A stretch of DNA of 64,000 nucleotides from Acinetobacter proteolyticus (GTDB lineage Bacteria; Pseudomonadota; Gammaproteobacteria; Pseudomonadales; Moraxellaceae). The notes under the pieces were generated by a model that saw only the letters and a program-made list of their open reading frames with translations, was not told the origin of the DNA and searched no databases. The position numbers were made by a program, and so were the translations under genes. This document shows, in pieces, positions 25,941 to 34,736 of this stretch; position 1 is the first letter of the stretch; every line of letters begins with the position of its first letter. Location: the NCBI RefSeq assembly GCF_000367945.1, contig NZ_KB849179.1, positions 2,069,747 through 2,133,746 of the forward strand. The letters are read 5' to 3'.

Positions 25941-27737
25941 TTATTTTTGATTTGGTGAAACAATATCTAAGTATTGCCAGTTGGTATTCATAATTGGATG
26001 AGCTTTAAAGCCCTGCACCTCAGGTTGAATCAACCAGTTCCGAATCCGTGTATCTTGTAAAATCCACGTTCCATCTGCTTCAATTTGGCGACTCATTTTT
26101 TCATAGAATGGCATACGTTTTTCAGGGGCTTGCTGCATCGCCTGTTTATATAAATTGTCATAAGCAGCTGACTGATAACAGGATTGATTACCACGACCAA
26201 CATTCGGACCATAAAGCAACTGGGTGAAATTTTCACCCTCTGGATAATCGGCATGCCATGCGCCACTCCACATCATGTATTGACACTGGGTTGCGGCTTT
26301 TAAGTTATCGGCAAAATTACTGACTTTAAAGTCTGCTCGAATCCCGATTGCATCCAAACTTTTTTTCCAAAGCTCTGAGTAGATCACCTTGGCTGATCCC
26401 GTTTCTGTATTTATTTTTAAGGTTAAAGGTTTACCATTTGGGAGCTTACGATAGCCATCTGGGCCTTTTTGATAGCCGAAATGATCCAATAATTTATTGG
26501 CTAACACAGGATTGTAACCAATGCTACTGCGATAATTTGGATTATGACCGCTGATACCCGCTGGAACGAGCATTTCAGCCTTAACCGCCTGTCCTTTTCT
26601 TAAGATACGAATATATTCATTGACATTAAAAGACATCGCAATTGCACGTCTTAATGCAATTTTATCCAAACTATTGCCACCCACAACAGGATCACGCATA
26701 TTCAACATCGAATAGGTGATCTCTGCCTCTTTATTGGCATAGAGACGTATCCCCTGTTTTTGTATTTCAGCTTTTAACTGATTATTTTGATCCAGCACTT
26801 TAGGAATTGCATTTTCAGTGACCTTATCAAAATCCAGTTGTTTGGACTGAAAAGCGAGCCAACGTGATTGTTCTTCTTCGATAATGCTGATATTGACCTT
26901 GCCAATTTGCGGCATTTGCTTGCCACTCATGTCTTTAACCAGTTGGTTATCCCATGCTGTGCCTGTCGATTTAAAATTCCAGACAAAACCACGATAATCT
27001 GGATTGGCAACCAATTCAATCTTGCTGCGGGGGACATATTTACTCAGCATATAAGGTCCTGTTCCCACAGGATGCATAGCCAAACGATCTTTATAGTATT
27101 CAACGACTTCACGTGCAGTCGCACCAAAGGTGCTATAGGCCAAAATATAAGGAAAATTATAATCAGGTTGCGTCAAGGTAAATTGAATCGTATATTTATC
27201 CAATGCTTTGACGCCTTCAATCTTGGCATCATAGTTAAATGTGCCGGTTTTTTTGGCTTGATCAACCAAAGCATTGGCGCCCACAATTTTATTATCAATA
27301 AAAGAAAATGATGAAGCGTGATTTTTAGGATCTAATATCCGTTTAATGGAGTAGACATAATCCTCTGCAACTAGCTCTCTGCGCTTGCCTTTAAATGCAG
27401 GATCATCGGTAAAATAAATCCCTGGTTTTATTTTAAATATATAAACCTGACCATTTTTTTGAATCACAGGTAGGCTTTCTGCTGTCGACGGAACCAATTT
27501 TACAGGGTTAGCCAGATAATCGTATTGAAGCAATCTTTCAAAAATCACATCGGCTACATTCCCGCTGTAAAAATTAAAAGTTTTAACCATATCAAAACCA
27601 TCATCTGGCGCTTCAAATGCAACACGGAGTACTTTATCTGCTTGAGCAGGTGTTTTTGCATACCCCATCGGCATAAATGCAATAACGGTTGATAATACAG
27701 TGACCGTAAAAAAAGTTGACTTCAAATCATTGCTCAC
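25941..27737 (-). CDS. Peptide ABC transporter substrate-binding protein 2 (SBP_bac_5)
   Basis: A paralogue of the downstream binding protein, sharing VLRVAFEAPDDGFD, YDYLANPVKLVPSTAESLP, KPGIYFTDDPAFKGKRRELVAEDY and VGTGPYMLSKYVP. 598 residues with a signal peptide (VTVLSTVIAFMPMGYA-KTPAQ). The start is GTG 27737 with a weak ribosome site. It is the first gene of the minus-strand importer operon and faces a 646-nt AT-rich gap shared with the TonB-dependent receptor. Two tandem binding proteins suggest different peptide ranges for one membrane complex (inference). Confidence 0.9.
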   Translation of the reverse strand: MSNDLKSTFFTVTVLSTVIAFMPMGYAKTPAQADKVLRVAFEAPDDGFDMVKTFNFYSGNVADVIFERLLQYDYLANPVKLVPSTAESLPVIQKNGQVYIFKIKPGIYFTDDPAFKGKRRELVAEDYVYSIKRILDPKNHASSFSFIDNKIVGANALVDQAKKTGTFNYDAKIEGVKALDKYTIQFTLTQPDYNFPYILAYSTFGATAREVVEYYKDRLAMHPVGTGPYMLSKYVPRSKIELVANPDYRGFVWNFKSTGTAWDNQLVKDMSGKQMPQIGKVNISIIEEEQSRWLAFQSKQLDFDKVTENAIPKVLDQNNQLKAEIQKQGIRLYANKEAEITYSMLNMRDPVVGGNSLDKIALRRAIAMSFNVNEYIRILRKGQAVKAEMLVPAGISGHNPNYRSSIGYNPVLANKLLDHFGYQKGPDGYRKLPNGKPLTLKINTETGSAKVIYSELWKKSLDAIGIRADFKVSNFADNLKAATQCQYMMWSGAWHADYPEGENFTQLLYGPNVGRGNQSCYQSAAYDNLYKQAMQQAPEKRMPFYEKMSRQIEADGTWILQDTRIRNWLIQPEVQGFKAHPIMNTNWQYLDIVSPNQK

Positions 27738-27908
27738 ATTATCGTTTTTTAATAAATACTAGACTTTTGCATAGCATTCAACACTACAACCGTTTCCCTT
27801 TCAGCATGTCTGATTCCAACTTTTTATTAAAAAATCATTTATTTAACGATTTTTTATCAGATGGAAAAATTAAGTCAAAAGAAAAACCCCTTAAAGATCG
27901 AAAATTAC

Positions 27909-27927
27909 CTAGCTAATTTCATGCCAC
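27909..27927 (-). promoter_or_regulatory. Weak sigma-54-like promoter candidate for importer operon
   Basis: On the minus strand the sequence reads TGGCATGAAATTAGCT, with GG (27925-27924) and GC (27913-27912) separated by exactly 10 nt as in -24/-12 promoters. It matches TGGCA fully, but the -12 element is TAGC instead of TTGC. It lies about 170 nt upstream of the first binding-protein gene. Confidence 0.3.
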
Positions 27928-28311
27928 TTTTCAAATAAAAAAATTAAGCCTATTTTTTAATCAAAAAACTTTCCAAGCAGACTTATTTTTCACGCATCTT
28001 AAATAAAAGTAACTTTATGCCAAATCATATTTTTATATATTATTTTCTATTTCAATGAAATAAAAATAACAAACCTAATGTTTTATAGCAATAAAAGACT
28101 TAACGCACCACAAAAAAGCAAAAATAAAACTTTATGATTCATTTTAATGCATTAAAAAATCACACCTTATTTGGAACTTTATGTTAACCAATCAACATCT
28201 GAATTATTTCAATATTTTTAATATTTAGTAAAAATATGAAAATCTTATATATAAAAACTAAAACACTTTTACACATTTTATTCTACATTAAGCGAAATCT
28301 AAAAATAGGGT

Positions 28312-28328
28312 TTGGCACAGCTCTTGCT
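28312..28328 (+). promoter_or_regulatory. Sigma-54 (RpoN) promoter of TonB receptor gene
   Basis: TTGGCACAGCTCTTGCT fits the -24/-12 consensus YTGGCACGrNNNTTGCW at every position except the weakly conserved G after GGCAC. GG (28314-28315) and GC (28326-28327) are separated by exactly 10 nt. Transcription would start near 28339, giving a leader of about 45 nt before the ATG at 28384. Confidence 0.82.
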
Positions 28329-28383
28329 AAAACGGATTTATTGAATTTTTAGAGTGGCAATCCATTTAGGGGTTAAATAATCA

Positions 28384-31083
28384 ATGAAAAAAGCCAACTT
28401 CGCTCAACCAACTGCTCTGCCAAAAGCAGGCAAAACCATACTCAAACTCAGTACGCTTAGTTTAAGTATGTTGTGTTTAACCATGGCTCACGCTGCTGAG
28501 GCAGAATCACCATCCGAGGAAAAAACAGCCAAAGTCGTAAAGGTTGCGGTTACAGGTTCATCCATCAAAGGTGTTGCAGCACAGAGTGCTTCACCGATCA
28601 CGGTCGTCAAGGTTGATGAGATTCTAAAACAAGGGGTAACCACGACAGAAGAAGCACTGACCAAAATTACTGCCAACCAAGCTGGTTTTGTGACTTCACA
28701 AAATGTCGGGCGTTCTGGTACAGCAGGAGCAACAGCCAATTTACGAGGCGTTGGTGAAAATAAAACTTTGATTTTACTCAATGGTCGCCGTTTGGCTGCT
28801 AGTGCATTTGATAGTGGGGTGACCAATTTAAATATCATTCCTCTCGCTATGCTGGAACGTATCGAGATCGTCCGAGATGGCGCTTCTGCAATTTATGGGA
28901 CTGATGCGATTGGTGGGGTTATTAACTTCATCACCAAAAAACAATTCACTGGGCTGAATATCAGTGGGGGTCTTACTCAACCAGAACACAAAGGTGGTGA
29001 TACCCAAGACTTCAGTATTTTTGGTGGTTATGGCGACCTTGAAGACAATGGTTTTAATGTATTTGGTGTGGTTGATTATCGCCATGGCAATGACATCATG
29101 GCTAAAGATAGAAAGGTTAGTGCAAAAGGCAGCCTGATTCCCGAACTTGGTCTTGATGCACGAAGTTCAGCCTCTTTCCCTGCCAATTTCGTTGATTCTA
29201 AAAATGGAGCCAGTGGAAATCCTTATGCAGCAACGGGCTGTGGAGGTTATGCAGGTACTGAAGCGCTTGATAAAATTTGCCTATTAAACACCCAAAACCT
29301 GATTGGAATCGTACCGAAAACAGAAGATATTTCGGCAATGGGTCGTTTAACACTGAAGCTAAATGATAGCTTCAACGCTATTGGTGAATATGTTTATGCC
29401 AATAACAAGGTCTCAACCTCAGTCGCACCTGATGTCTATAACGGCAATAATAAAGTCTCAATTAGCAAGAATAGTAAGTATTATCCAGGAAATGGTTTAG
29501 TACCGACTGTTGCGGGCCTCAGTGGTGAACCACTTCTACTCTCACTGCGTTCACAAGCCGGCAATCGCATTAGTGATACCGAGAATGAATCTCACCGAGT
29601 TTTTGCAGGTATTGAAGGTGAAGCATATGGTTGGGATATCAATACAGGTGTCAGCTATGCACGTAGTGCCGTCACTGAGACAGCAACTAGTGGATATTTA
29701 GATAAAGCAGCTGTGCAATCCGCTTTAGATGCTGGCCAACTTAATCCATTTGGTTCACAGGCGGCTGGAGATGATCCGAATCTTTGGAACAAACTGTCAC
29801 TTTCAGGAGACTACAACAAAGCAAAATTAGAATCGAGTACAGTCGATTTTACAGCAAGCCGACCAATTTATAGCTTACCTGCTGGTGATGTAGGTTTCGC
29901 ATTTGGTGGCAGTTTTCGCCATGACAAGTGGGATTCTACTGTAAACTCAGATCTCGCTGCTCGTTTACCAAGTCTTGGGACTGATCCAAACAATCCACAT
30001 CAGGAAGGCAAGCGCGATATTTCATCTGTATTTACAGAACTACAAATCCCATTACATAAAACGTTAGAAGCACAAATTGCAGCGCGCTACGACAATTATA
30101 GTGATGTCGGTGATACCTTTAATCCAAAAATTGCTTTACGTTGGGAACCACTTAAACAACTCATGTTCCGTACTTCATATAGTACAGGCTTCCGCGCACC
30201 AACCTTATATGAAATCAATAAAACCAATAGTCGAACGTTATCACCAAGTAACAGTGACCCAATTTTATGCCCAGGGGGCAAAGCTACCCCTGATGGTAGT
30301 CAGGCTCGTGACTGTGATCAGCAGTTTGATCGTATGCAGGGCGGTAACAAAGAATTAGAGCCTGAAAAATCGACGTCGATCACAGCAGGTTTTGTACTTG
30401 AACCAATCAAAAACCTTGTGTTCTCTCTAGATTACTACAATGTCGAAGTTAAAAATCAAATCTCGGCACTTGAGGCATCGACCATTTTTGAAAGCCCAGA
30501 TAAATATAAAGACAAATTTGTTCGTAAAGCAGATGGTTCAATCGACTATATCATTACAACTATGCAGAACATGGGCAATTTAAAAACCCAAGGTTTTGAT
30601 GTCAGCCTGAACTACTTAACTCCTGTCACATCAACTGGTCGTTTTGGCTTTGGAATTGATGGAACGTATGTCACCAAATACGAATATCAAAATGAAAAAG
30701 ATGGTGAGTGGATCAGCAGTTTAGGTGTTTACAAGGATGATGGACCAACCATCCGTTGGAAGCATGTCGCAAATCTTAACTGGAGTTATGAAGACTGGTC
30801 ACTAAACTTCCAACAGCAATTCACACGCGGCTATAAAGATCAAAACTCAGAAAATCTTGATGATGGTTATAAGAATCATCGTGTCAGTGACTATACCCTT
30901 TATAACGTTTCAGGCACATACCGTGGTTTCAAGAATCTGGATTTAACGCTCGGTATTAAAAATATCTTTGATGAAGAACCAGCAGCATCTAACACCTTGG
31001 AGAATTTCCAGTATGGCTATGACCCACGTTTTGGTGATGTAACAGGTCGAACTTACTTCGCCCGTGGTACTTATAAATTTTAA
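28384..31083 (+). CDS. TonB-dependent outer-membrane receptor
   Basis: An outer-membrane gated channel of 899 residues. It has a signal peptide (about 1-38, ending AHA-AEAE), a TonB-box-like KVAVTGSSIKG near 50-60, a plug domain (SPITVVKVDEILKQG... to INFITKK, about 65-185) with NLRGVGENKTLILLNGRR and EIVRDGASAIYGTDAIGGVINF, and a beta-barrel ending in Phe (RGTYKF). The substrate is not visible from sequence. It is divergent from the peptide importer and upstream of tonB-exbBDD, which suggests a peptide or peptide-bound ligand. It is expressed from a sigma-54 promoter. The plug motif type (large extracellular loops, Asn-rich) is that of the CirA/oar-like group, not a catecholate siderophore receptor proven by sequence. 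Confidence 0.92.
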   Translation: MKKANFAQPTALPKAGKTILKLSTLSLSMLCLTMAHAAEAESPSEEKTAKVVKVAVTGSSIKGVAAQSASPITVVKVDEILKQGVTTTEEALTKITANQAGFVTSQNVGRSGTAGATANLRGVGENKTLILLNGRRLAASAFDSGVTNLNIIPLAMLERIEIVRDGASAIYGTDAIGGVINFITKKQFTGLNISGGLTQPEHKGGDTQDFSIFGGYGDLEDNGFNVFGVVDYRHGNDIMAKDRKVSAKGSLIPELGLDARSSASFPANFVDSKNGASGNPYAATGCGGYAGTEALDKICLLNTQNLIGIVPKTEDISAMGRLTLKLNDSFNAIGEYVYANNKVSTSVAPDVYNGNNKVSISKNSKYYPGNGLVPTVAGLSGEPLLLSLRSQAGNRISDTENESHRVFAGIEGEAYGWDINTGVSYARSAVTETATSGYLDKAAVQSALDAGQLNPFGSQAAGDDPNLWNKLSLSGDYNKAKLESSTVDFTASRPIYSLPAGDVGFAFGGSFRHDKWDSTVNSDLAARLPSLGTDPNNPHQEGKRDISSVFTELQIPLHKTLEAQIAARYDNYSDVGDTFNPKIALRWEPLKQLMFRTSYSTGFRAPTLYEINKTNSRTLSPSNSDPILCPGGKATPDGSQARDCDQQFDRMQGGNKELEPEKSTSITAGFVLEPIKNLVFSLDYYNVEVKNQISALEASTIFESPDKYKDKFVRKADGSIDYIITTMQNMGNLKTQGFDVSLNYLTPVTSTGRFGFGIDGTYVTKYEYQNEKDGEWISSLGVYKDDGPTIRWKHVANLNWSYEDWSLNFQQQFTRGYKDQNSENLDDGYKNHRVSDYTLYNVSGTYRGFKNLDLTLGIKNIFDEEPAASNTLENFQYGYDPRFGDVTGRTYFARGTYKF

Positions 31084-31091
31084 TGTGTTTC

Positions 31092-31127
31092 ACCACTACG
31101 ACATGATGTTTATTGTGTCGTAGTGGT
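31092..31127 (+). repeat. Intercistronic 12-bp stem-loop, no U tract
   Basis: Perfect stem ACCACTACGACA / TGTCGTAGTGGT (31092-31103 with 31116-31127) with a 12-nt loop, starting 9 nt after the receptor stop codon. No T run follows, so it is more likely an mRNA-stability or processing element (or a weak attenuator) between the receptor and tonB-exb genes than a standard terminator. Confidence 0.6.
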
Positions 31128-31237
31128 TCACCGTAATCCTCTGATTCATCAAAAATTAAAGCGGTCAGTATCAATTTTTTAATTGATCCCATCCTCCAAA
31201 CGACGATGAATCCATGATTACAATTTCAGGAGTAATT

Positions 31238-31951
31238 ATGGGCATCCCCTTTTCTGAGAATGAAAATCAACCTGCCAAACGCCTTGTTGGTATTGGTCTG
31301 GTGTTATTTCTACATCTCATTATCGCCTATATTCTGATGACAAGTTTAGCGACCGACTTTAGCAAGCCTGTCGATAAGCCTGTAGAACTACAGATTATTC
31401 AGGACATCAAGCCACCACCGCCTCCAAAGCCAGAGGAACCAAAACCTAAAGAAAAGCCACCCGAGCCACCAAAAATGGTCGAAAAAGTGGCCAAGATGCC
31501 TGACCCACCTAAACAGGTGGAGAAAGTCACACCTGTACAAAAACCAGCACCTGCTCAACCTACCAAAACGGCTGTTGCAACACCAACACCTACGTCTGCT
31601 GCAGCAAGTCCGAGCCCTGTTGCTGCTCCAACAGCGCCTGCCGCACCTGCGGTTCCAGCAAAACCCGCAGGAATTTCGCGCGGTGTTTCTGAAGGCGAAG
31701 CGGGATGTCAAAAACCTGAATACCCTCGTGAAGCCTTGATGAATGAAGAAGAAGGAACAGTGCGTATTCGTGTGTTGGTTGATGGTTCAGGCAAAGTGAT
31801 TGATTCGAAAGTCAAAAAATCGAGTGGTAGTAAAAGCTTAGATAAAGCAGCTGTCAAAGCCTATAGCCTGTGTACGTTTAAACCAGCAATGAAAGACGGT
31901 GTACCACAACAAGAATGGTACGAAATCGAATATCCATTCACGATTTCCTAA
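31238..31951 (+). CDS. tonB: TonB energy transducer
   Basis: It couples the proton-motive force to outer-membrane receptors. Layout: one N-terminal membrane span (about 18-40), a long periplasmic Pro/Lys/Glu/Ala-rich linker with PPPPPKPEEPKPKEK (about 55-150) and the C-terminal TonB domain (CQKPEYPREALMNEEEGTVRIRVLVDGSG..., about 160-237). The frame is open from 31214, but AGGAG (31229-31233) is correctly spaced for ATG 31238, so 237 residues are called. First of a tonB-exbB-exbD-exbD cluster downstream of the receptor. Confidence 0.94.
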   Translation: MGIPFSENENQPAKRLVGIGLVLFLHLIIAYILMTSLATDFSKPVDKPVELQIIQDIKPPPPPKPEEPKPKEKPPEPPKMVEKVAKMPDPPKQVEKVTPVQKPAPAQPTKTAVATPTPTSAAASPSPVAAPTAPAAPAVPAKPAGISRGVSEGEAGCQKPEYPREALMNEEEGTVRIRVLVDGSGKVIDSKVKKSSGSKSLDKAAVKAYSLCTFKPAMKDGVPQQEWYEIEYPFTIS

Positions 31952-31992
31952 TTAAATGCATTGAACAAACAAATTTTTTGGAGAATTTAAAG

Positions 31993-32868
31993 ATGACAAA
32001 CACAGCAAAACGTATTTCTCGAATTGCAGCAATTGGCCTCATCGCAGGCAGTACATTGCTGCCTGTTGCAACCGTATGGGCTGATGAAACCACGCAAACC
32101 ACAGCAGCAACCACTGTAGCAACTGATGCCGTAGCGCAAGCAGCACCAACTCCACCACCCTTACCTGCAACTGTTGAAAAAGTACATAACCCTTATGGTT
32201 TAGAAGCCCTCTGGCGCGAAGGTGACTTAGTCGCAAAATCGACGTTATTTATTTTGGTACTGATGTCGATTGGAACGTGGTACATCATTCTGTCTAAAGT
32301 TTTTCAACAAAGTAAAATCAAACGCCATGGCACAGAAGCTGAACGTCATTTCTGGGAAGCAGAATCTTTAAATAGTGCTGCAGAAAGTTTAAATAGCAAT
32401 AGTAGCTACCGTTATATTGCTGAAAAAGGCATTCGTTCCACCAAACATCATGACGGCACATTATTAGAGCGTATTGATTTCAACACATGGGTGACGATTT
32501 CAATCCAACGTGCAATCGAAAAAGTGCAAAGTCATCTCAGTAATGGCCTAGCCTTCCTTGCCACTGTGGGTTCAACTGCGCCATTTGTCGGCTTATTTGG
32601 AACAGTTTGGGGAATTTATCACGCGCTTACTGCGATCGGTATTTCAGGCCAAGCATCGATTGATAAAGTGGCTGGACCTGTCGGTGAAGCACTGATTATG
32701 ACCGCAATTGGTCTTGCAGTCGCGGTTCCTGCTGTACTGGGTTATAACTGGTTAACCCGTCGTAATAAAGCGGTTATGGACAATGTTCGCTCATTTGGTT
32801 CAGACCTACATGCCGTACTCCTCAGCGGTGACTTAAACAGTAATCACCCAAACCGTGATTCTAAATAA
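31993..32868 (+). CDS. exbB: Biopolymer transport protein ExbB (MotA/TolQ/ExbB)
   Basis: The inner-membrane proton-channel subunit of the Ton motor. It has a signal-like N-terminus (MTNTAKRISRIAAIGLIAGSTLL, cleaved near VWA-DE), then a Thr/Ala/Pro-rich segment, and then the ExbB core with three spans: SLFILVLMS-type span 1 near 80-100, LAFLATVGSTAPFVGLFGTVWGIYHAL, and GPVGEALIMTAIGLAVAVPAVLGYNWL. A frame continues upstream into tonB, but ATG 31993 with GGAG upstream is the start. 291 residues. Confidence 0.94.
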   Translation: MTNTAKRISRIAAIGLIAGSTLLPVATVWADETTQTTAATTVATDAVAQAAPTPPPLPATVEKVHNPYGLEALWREGDLVAKSTLFILVLMSIGTWYIILSKVFQQSKIKRHGTEAERHFWEAESLNSAAESLNSNSSYRYIAEKGIRSTKHHDGTLLERIDFNTWVTISIQRAIEKVQSHLSNGLAFLATVGSTAPFVGLFGTVWGIYHALTAIGISGQASIDKVAGPVGEALIMTAIGLAVAVPAVLGYNWLTRRNKAVMDNVRSFGSDLHAVLLSGDLNSNHPNRDSK

Positions 32869-32879
32869 GGAACACCATT

Positions 32880-33308
32880 ATGGGCATGATGATTAATTCA
32901 GATCAAAGTGACGATGATGTCATCGGGACGATTAACACGACCCCGCTAGTCGACATCATGCTGGTGCTGCTGATTATCTTTTTAATTACAGTGCCAGTGG
33001 TCACACACACTGTTCCGGTAAAACTACCCGAAGAAAAAAATACACCTTATGCCACCACCCCACAAAATATCCAGCTTTCAGTGAATAAAACGGGGGATAT
33101 TTTCTGGAATGAACAATACGTTGCAAATAAAGAAACTTTACTTGCCCGTTTACAAGCTGAAGCGCAAAAACGTCCACAGCCTGAGGTTCATATTCGTGGC
33201 GATCAACAGACTCATTATGAAGCGATAGATCAGGTGATCAGCACAACACAGCAAGCAGGGATTGGCAAAATCGCTTTTGTTACCACTCCCCCTGCTTCTA
33301 CACCATAA
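32880..33308 (+). CDS. exbD: Biopolymer transport protein ExbD (first copy)
   Basis: A single-span inner-membrane subunit of the Ton motor with 142 residues. The N-terminus INTTPLVDIMLVLLIIFLITVPVV holds the essential membrane Asp, followed by a small periplasmic domain. It starts 11 nt after exbB with an AAGGAA ribosome site. A second exbD follows 14 nt later. Tandem exbD genes are known in Acinetobacter, Xanthomonas and others. Confidence 0.94.
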   Translation: MGMMINSDQSDDDVIGTINTTPLVDIMLVLLIIFLITVPVVTHTVPVKLPEEKNTPYATTPQNIQLSVNKTGDIFWNEQYVANKETLLARLQAEAQKRPQPEVHIRGDQQTHYEAIDQVISTTQQAGIGKIAFVTTPPASTP

Positions 33309-33322
33309 TAGGAGAATCACAC

Positions 33323-33742
33323 ATGGGTATGAATGTGGGTTCAAAAAATGATGAAGAAGATGTGATGCTCGACGTCAACATGACACCGCTAATTGATGTC
33401 ATGTTGGTGCTGCTGATTATGTTCATTATCACCATTCCAATTCCAAACAACGCCATTAACATTAATTTGCCAAATGGCACACCACCACCGCCAACAGATC
33501 AGAAGCCACCAGAAACCATTAATTTACGGGTTGATGCACAAGGGCATATTTTCTGGAATGATCAAGCAGTTGCTGATCGTTCAGCCTTAAAAGCCTTGTT
33601 TGATTCAGTTGCTCAAAAAGCGGATCAGGATCAGATTAAATTTAAGCCTGATGCACAGGCCGAATATAAGAATATCGCGATGGTGATGGCGCTCGCTCAA
33701 CAAAGCAATATCACCAAAATCGGTATCGTCAGTAATAACTAA
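33323..33742 (+). CDS. exbD: Biopolymer transport protein ExbD (second copy)
   Basis: A paralogue of the preceding gene, with 139 residues and the same layout (VNMTPLIDVMLVLLIMFIITIPI, membrane Asp conserved, then a periplasmic domain). It has a TAGGAG ribosome site. It probably forms a mixed motor with ExbB and the first ExbD. In Xanthomonas the second ExbD is needed only for some substrates, so a specialised role is possible (inference). Confidence 0.92.
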   Translation: MGMNVGSKNDEEDVMLDVNMTPLIDVMLVLLIMFIITIPIPNNAININLPNGTPPPPTDQKPPETINLRVDAQGHIFWNDQAVADRSALKALFDSVAQKADQDQIKFKPDAQAEYKNIAMVMALAQQSNITKIGIVSNN

Positions 33743-33789
33743 ACAATAAAAACAAGAAATTAATCAGATAACTATAATTTTACTCCTGT

Positions 33790-33818
33790 GCTAACAAGTT
33801 CGCTTGTTAGCTTTTTTT
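33790..33818 (+). terminator. Terminator after exbD2
   Basis: Stem GCTAACAAG / CTTGTTAGC (33790-33798 with 33803-33811), loop TTCG, followed by seven T. The T run enters the end of the convergent gene. Confidence 0.93.
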
Positions 33819-34482
33819 ATTTCATTTCATTGATGACAACTGGAATAAGCTTACTGCTCACTTTATAGCCTTGTGGTTTATTATTACAGGCATCCCCTGT
33901 CACTGTGGTTCGAATGATATAAGGTGAATAAGGCATCACATTTAAATAGCCTGAATTTTCCCGTCCTGTACGGCAATCTTCTGCACCCAGTTTTTCATCA
34001 TAGCGACCGTCATAAGAAGACTCCTCTACCTCTGCAATCAGCTTACTTGTCCATTGAGTGAAATAAACCAGACTTTTACTCGATTCGACTGTGCCCTGTC
34101 CTGAACCTGCACTTTCAATTTCGATCAGTTGAATCGGTTTGCCTTTATAAACGGTTGAATGCACTTTAAAGCTATTCGATTGGCCACCAAACTCTTTTAA
34201 GATTTGAGCCTGTTTTAATTTTGGACGGGTTAATACATAACCAGCCCAAAAATTACGTCCTGCATTGTCAAAACTCACGCCCGATAAATAGGCTTCTTCC
34301 CCTGAGATCAGTTTTACGGCTTCGGTAGAATCAATCTGAATGGCATGAGGAGGATTGGCATTTGAATCTTGTAAGTTGGTGATCCAACTGATGATGGTTT
34401 TATCTGTTGGTACAGCAGCATGAGTTGTCGAGATTAAACCTGACAAACATAGCGTTATAAAAACAAAATTCTTGTTATTCAT
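33817..34482 (-). CDS. Uncharacterised exported protein
   Basis: I do not recognise a family. The 221 residues begin with a clear signal peptide (MNNKNFVFITLCLSGLISTTHA-AVPTD). The mature part has two Cys (EDCRTG and GDACNNK) that may form a disulphide. No lipobox or membrane span is seen. A strong AAGGTGA ribosome site lies 6 nt before the ATG. It is convergent with the ton genes and shares no operon. Confidence 0.7.
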   Translation of the reverse strand: MNNKNFVFITLCLSGLISTTHAAVPTDKTIISWITNLQDSNANPPHAIQIDSTEAVKLISGEEAYLSGVSFDNAGRNFWAGYVLTRPKLKQAQILKEFGGQSNSFKVHSTVYKGKPIQLIEIESAGSGQGTVESSKSLVYFTQWTSKLIAEVEESSYDGRYDEKLGAEDCRTGRENSGYLNVMPYSPYIIRTTVTGDACNNKPQGYKVSSKLIPVVINEMK

Positions 34483-34530
34483 TGTTAGTCACCTTAAATT
34501 TATTAGTTAAATGGCTTCCAAAAATCTATT

Positions 34531-34600
34531 AGCTATCGTGACGGCGGCATGGATGCCGCCCGTAGGGCTGCGGTATAAGGATATACCGTCAGCCCTACAA
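34531..34600 (+). repeat. Two-hairpin intergenic repeat, copy 1
   Basis: Two adjacent perfect hairpins. GGCGGCAT-GG-ATGCCGCC (34543-34560) is followed by a long hairpin with outer stem GTAGGGCTG / CAGCCCTAC and inner stem CGGTATA / TATACCG around AGGA (34562-34598). It is preceded by GCTATCGTG. A second copy lies in inverted orientation at 38721-38792, and both flank the biotin operon. Paired bases change together between the copies. Both are also followed by GAAAAGTAAG. Confidence 0.8.
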
Positions 34601-34736
34601 AGGATTTTGTCTTGCGCTGTTTCAGTCACAGCTCATCATCCCTGAAAAGTAAGAGAATGTGGTATTCATTTGAGAAAACTCGGGAAGACGCTGTGGTTCC
34701 CCCTATTGAATAAGATTCTAAATTTAATGAATTAAA

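Larger units (their letters stand above)
27738..28383. other. 646-nt AT-rich divergent regulatory gap
   Basis: There is no gene here. The DNA is strongly A/T rich, with runs that suggest bent DNA. It holds the sigma-54 promoter for the TonB receptor at its right end and a weaker opposing sigma-54-like site at 27912-27925. AATCAACATCTGA (28190-28202) differs by one base from the IHF consensus, which would fit DNA looping by a sigma-54 activator. No clear enhancer palindrome was found. Confidence 0.5.

Noticed and set aside
26868..27311. 147-codon plus-strand frame in the second substrate-binding protein gene
   Set aside because: Antisense to a full-length SBP_bac_5 gene, with Cys/Phe-rich composition typical of a shadow frame.
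28384..31083. Siderophore receptor assignment for the TonB-dependent protein
   Set aside because: No siderophore synthesis, ferric reductase or Fur box is adjacent. The peptide importer context and sigma-54 promoter point elsewhere, so the substrate is left open.
34531..34600. Structured repeat considered as a simple rho-independent terminator of bioD
   Set aside because: The hairpins lack T runs, lie about 140 nt from the bioD stop, and recur upstream of bioA with covarying stems.
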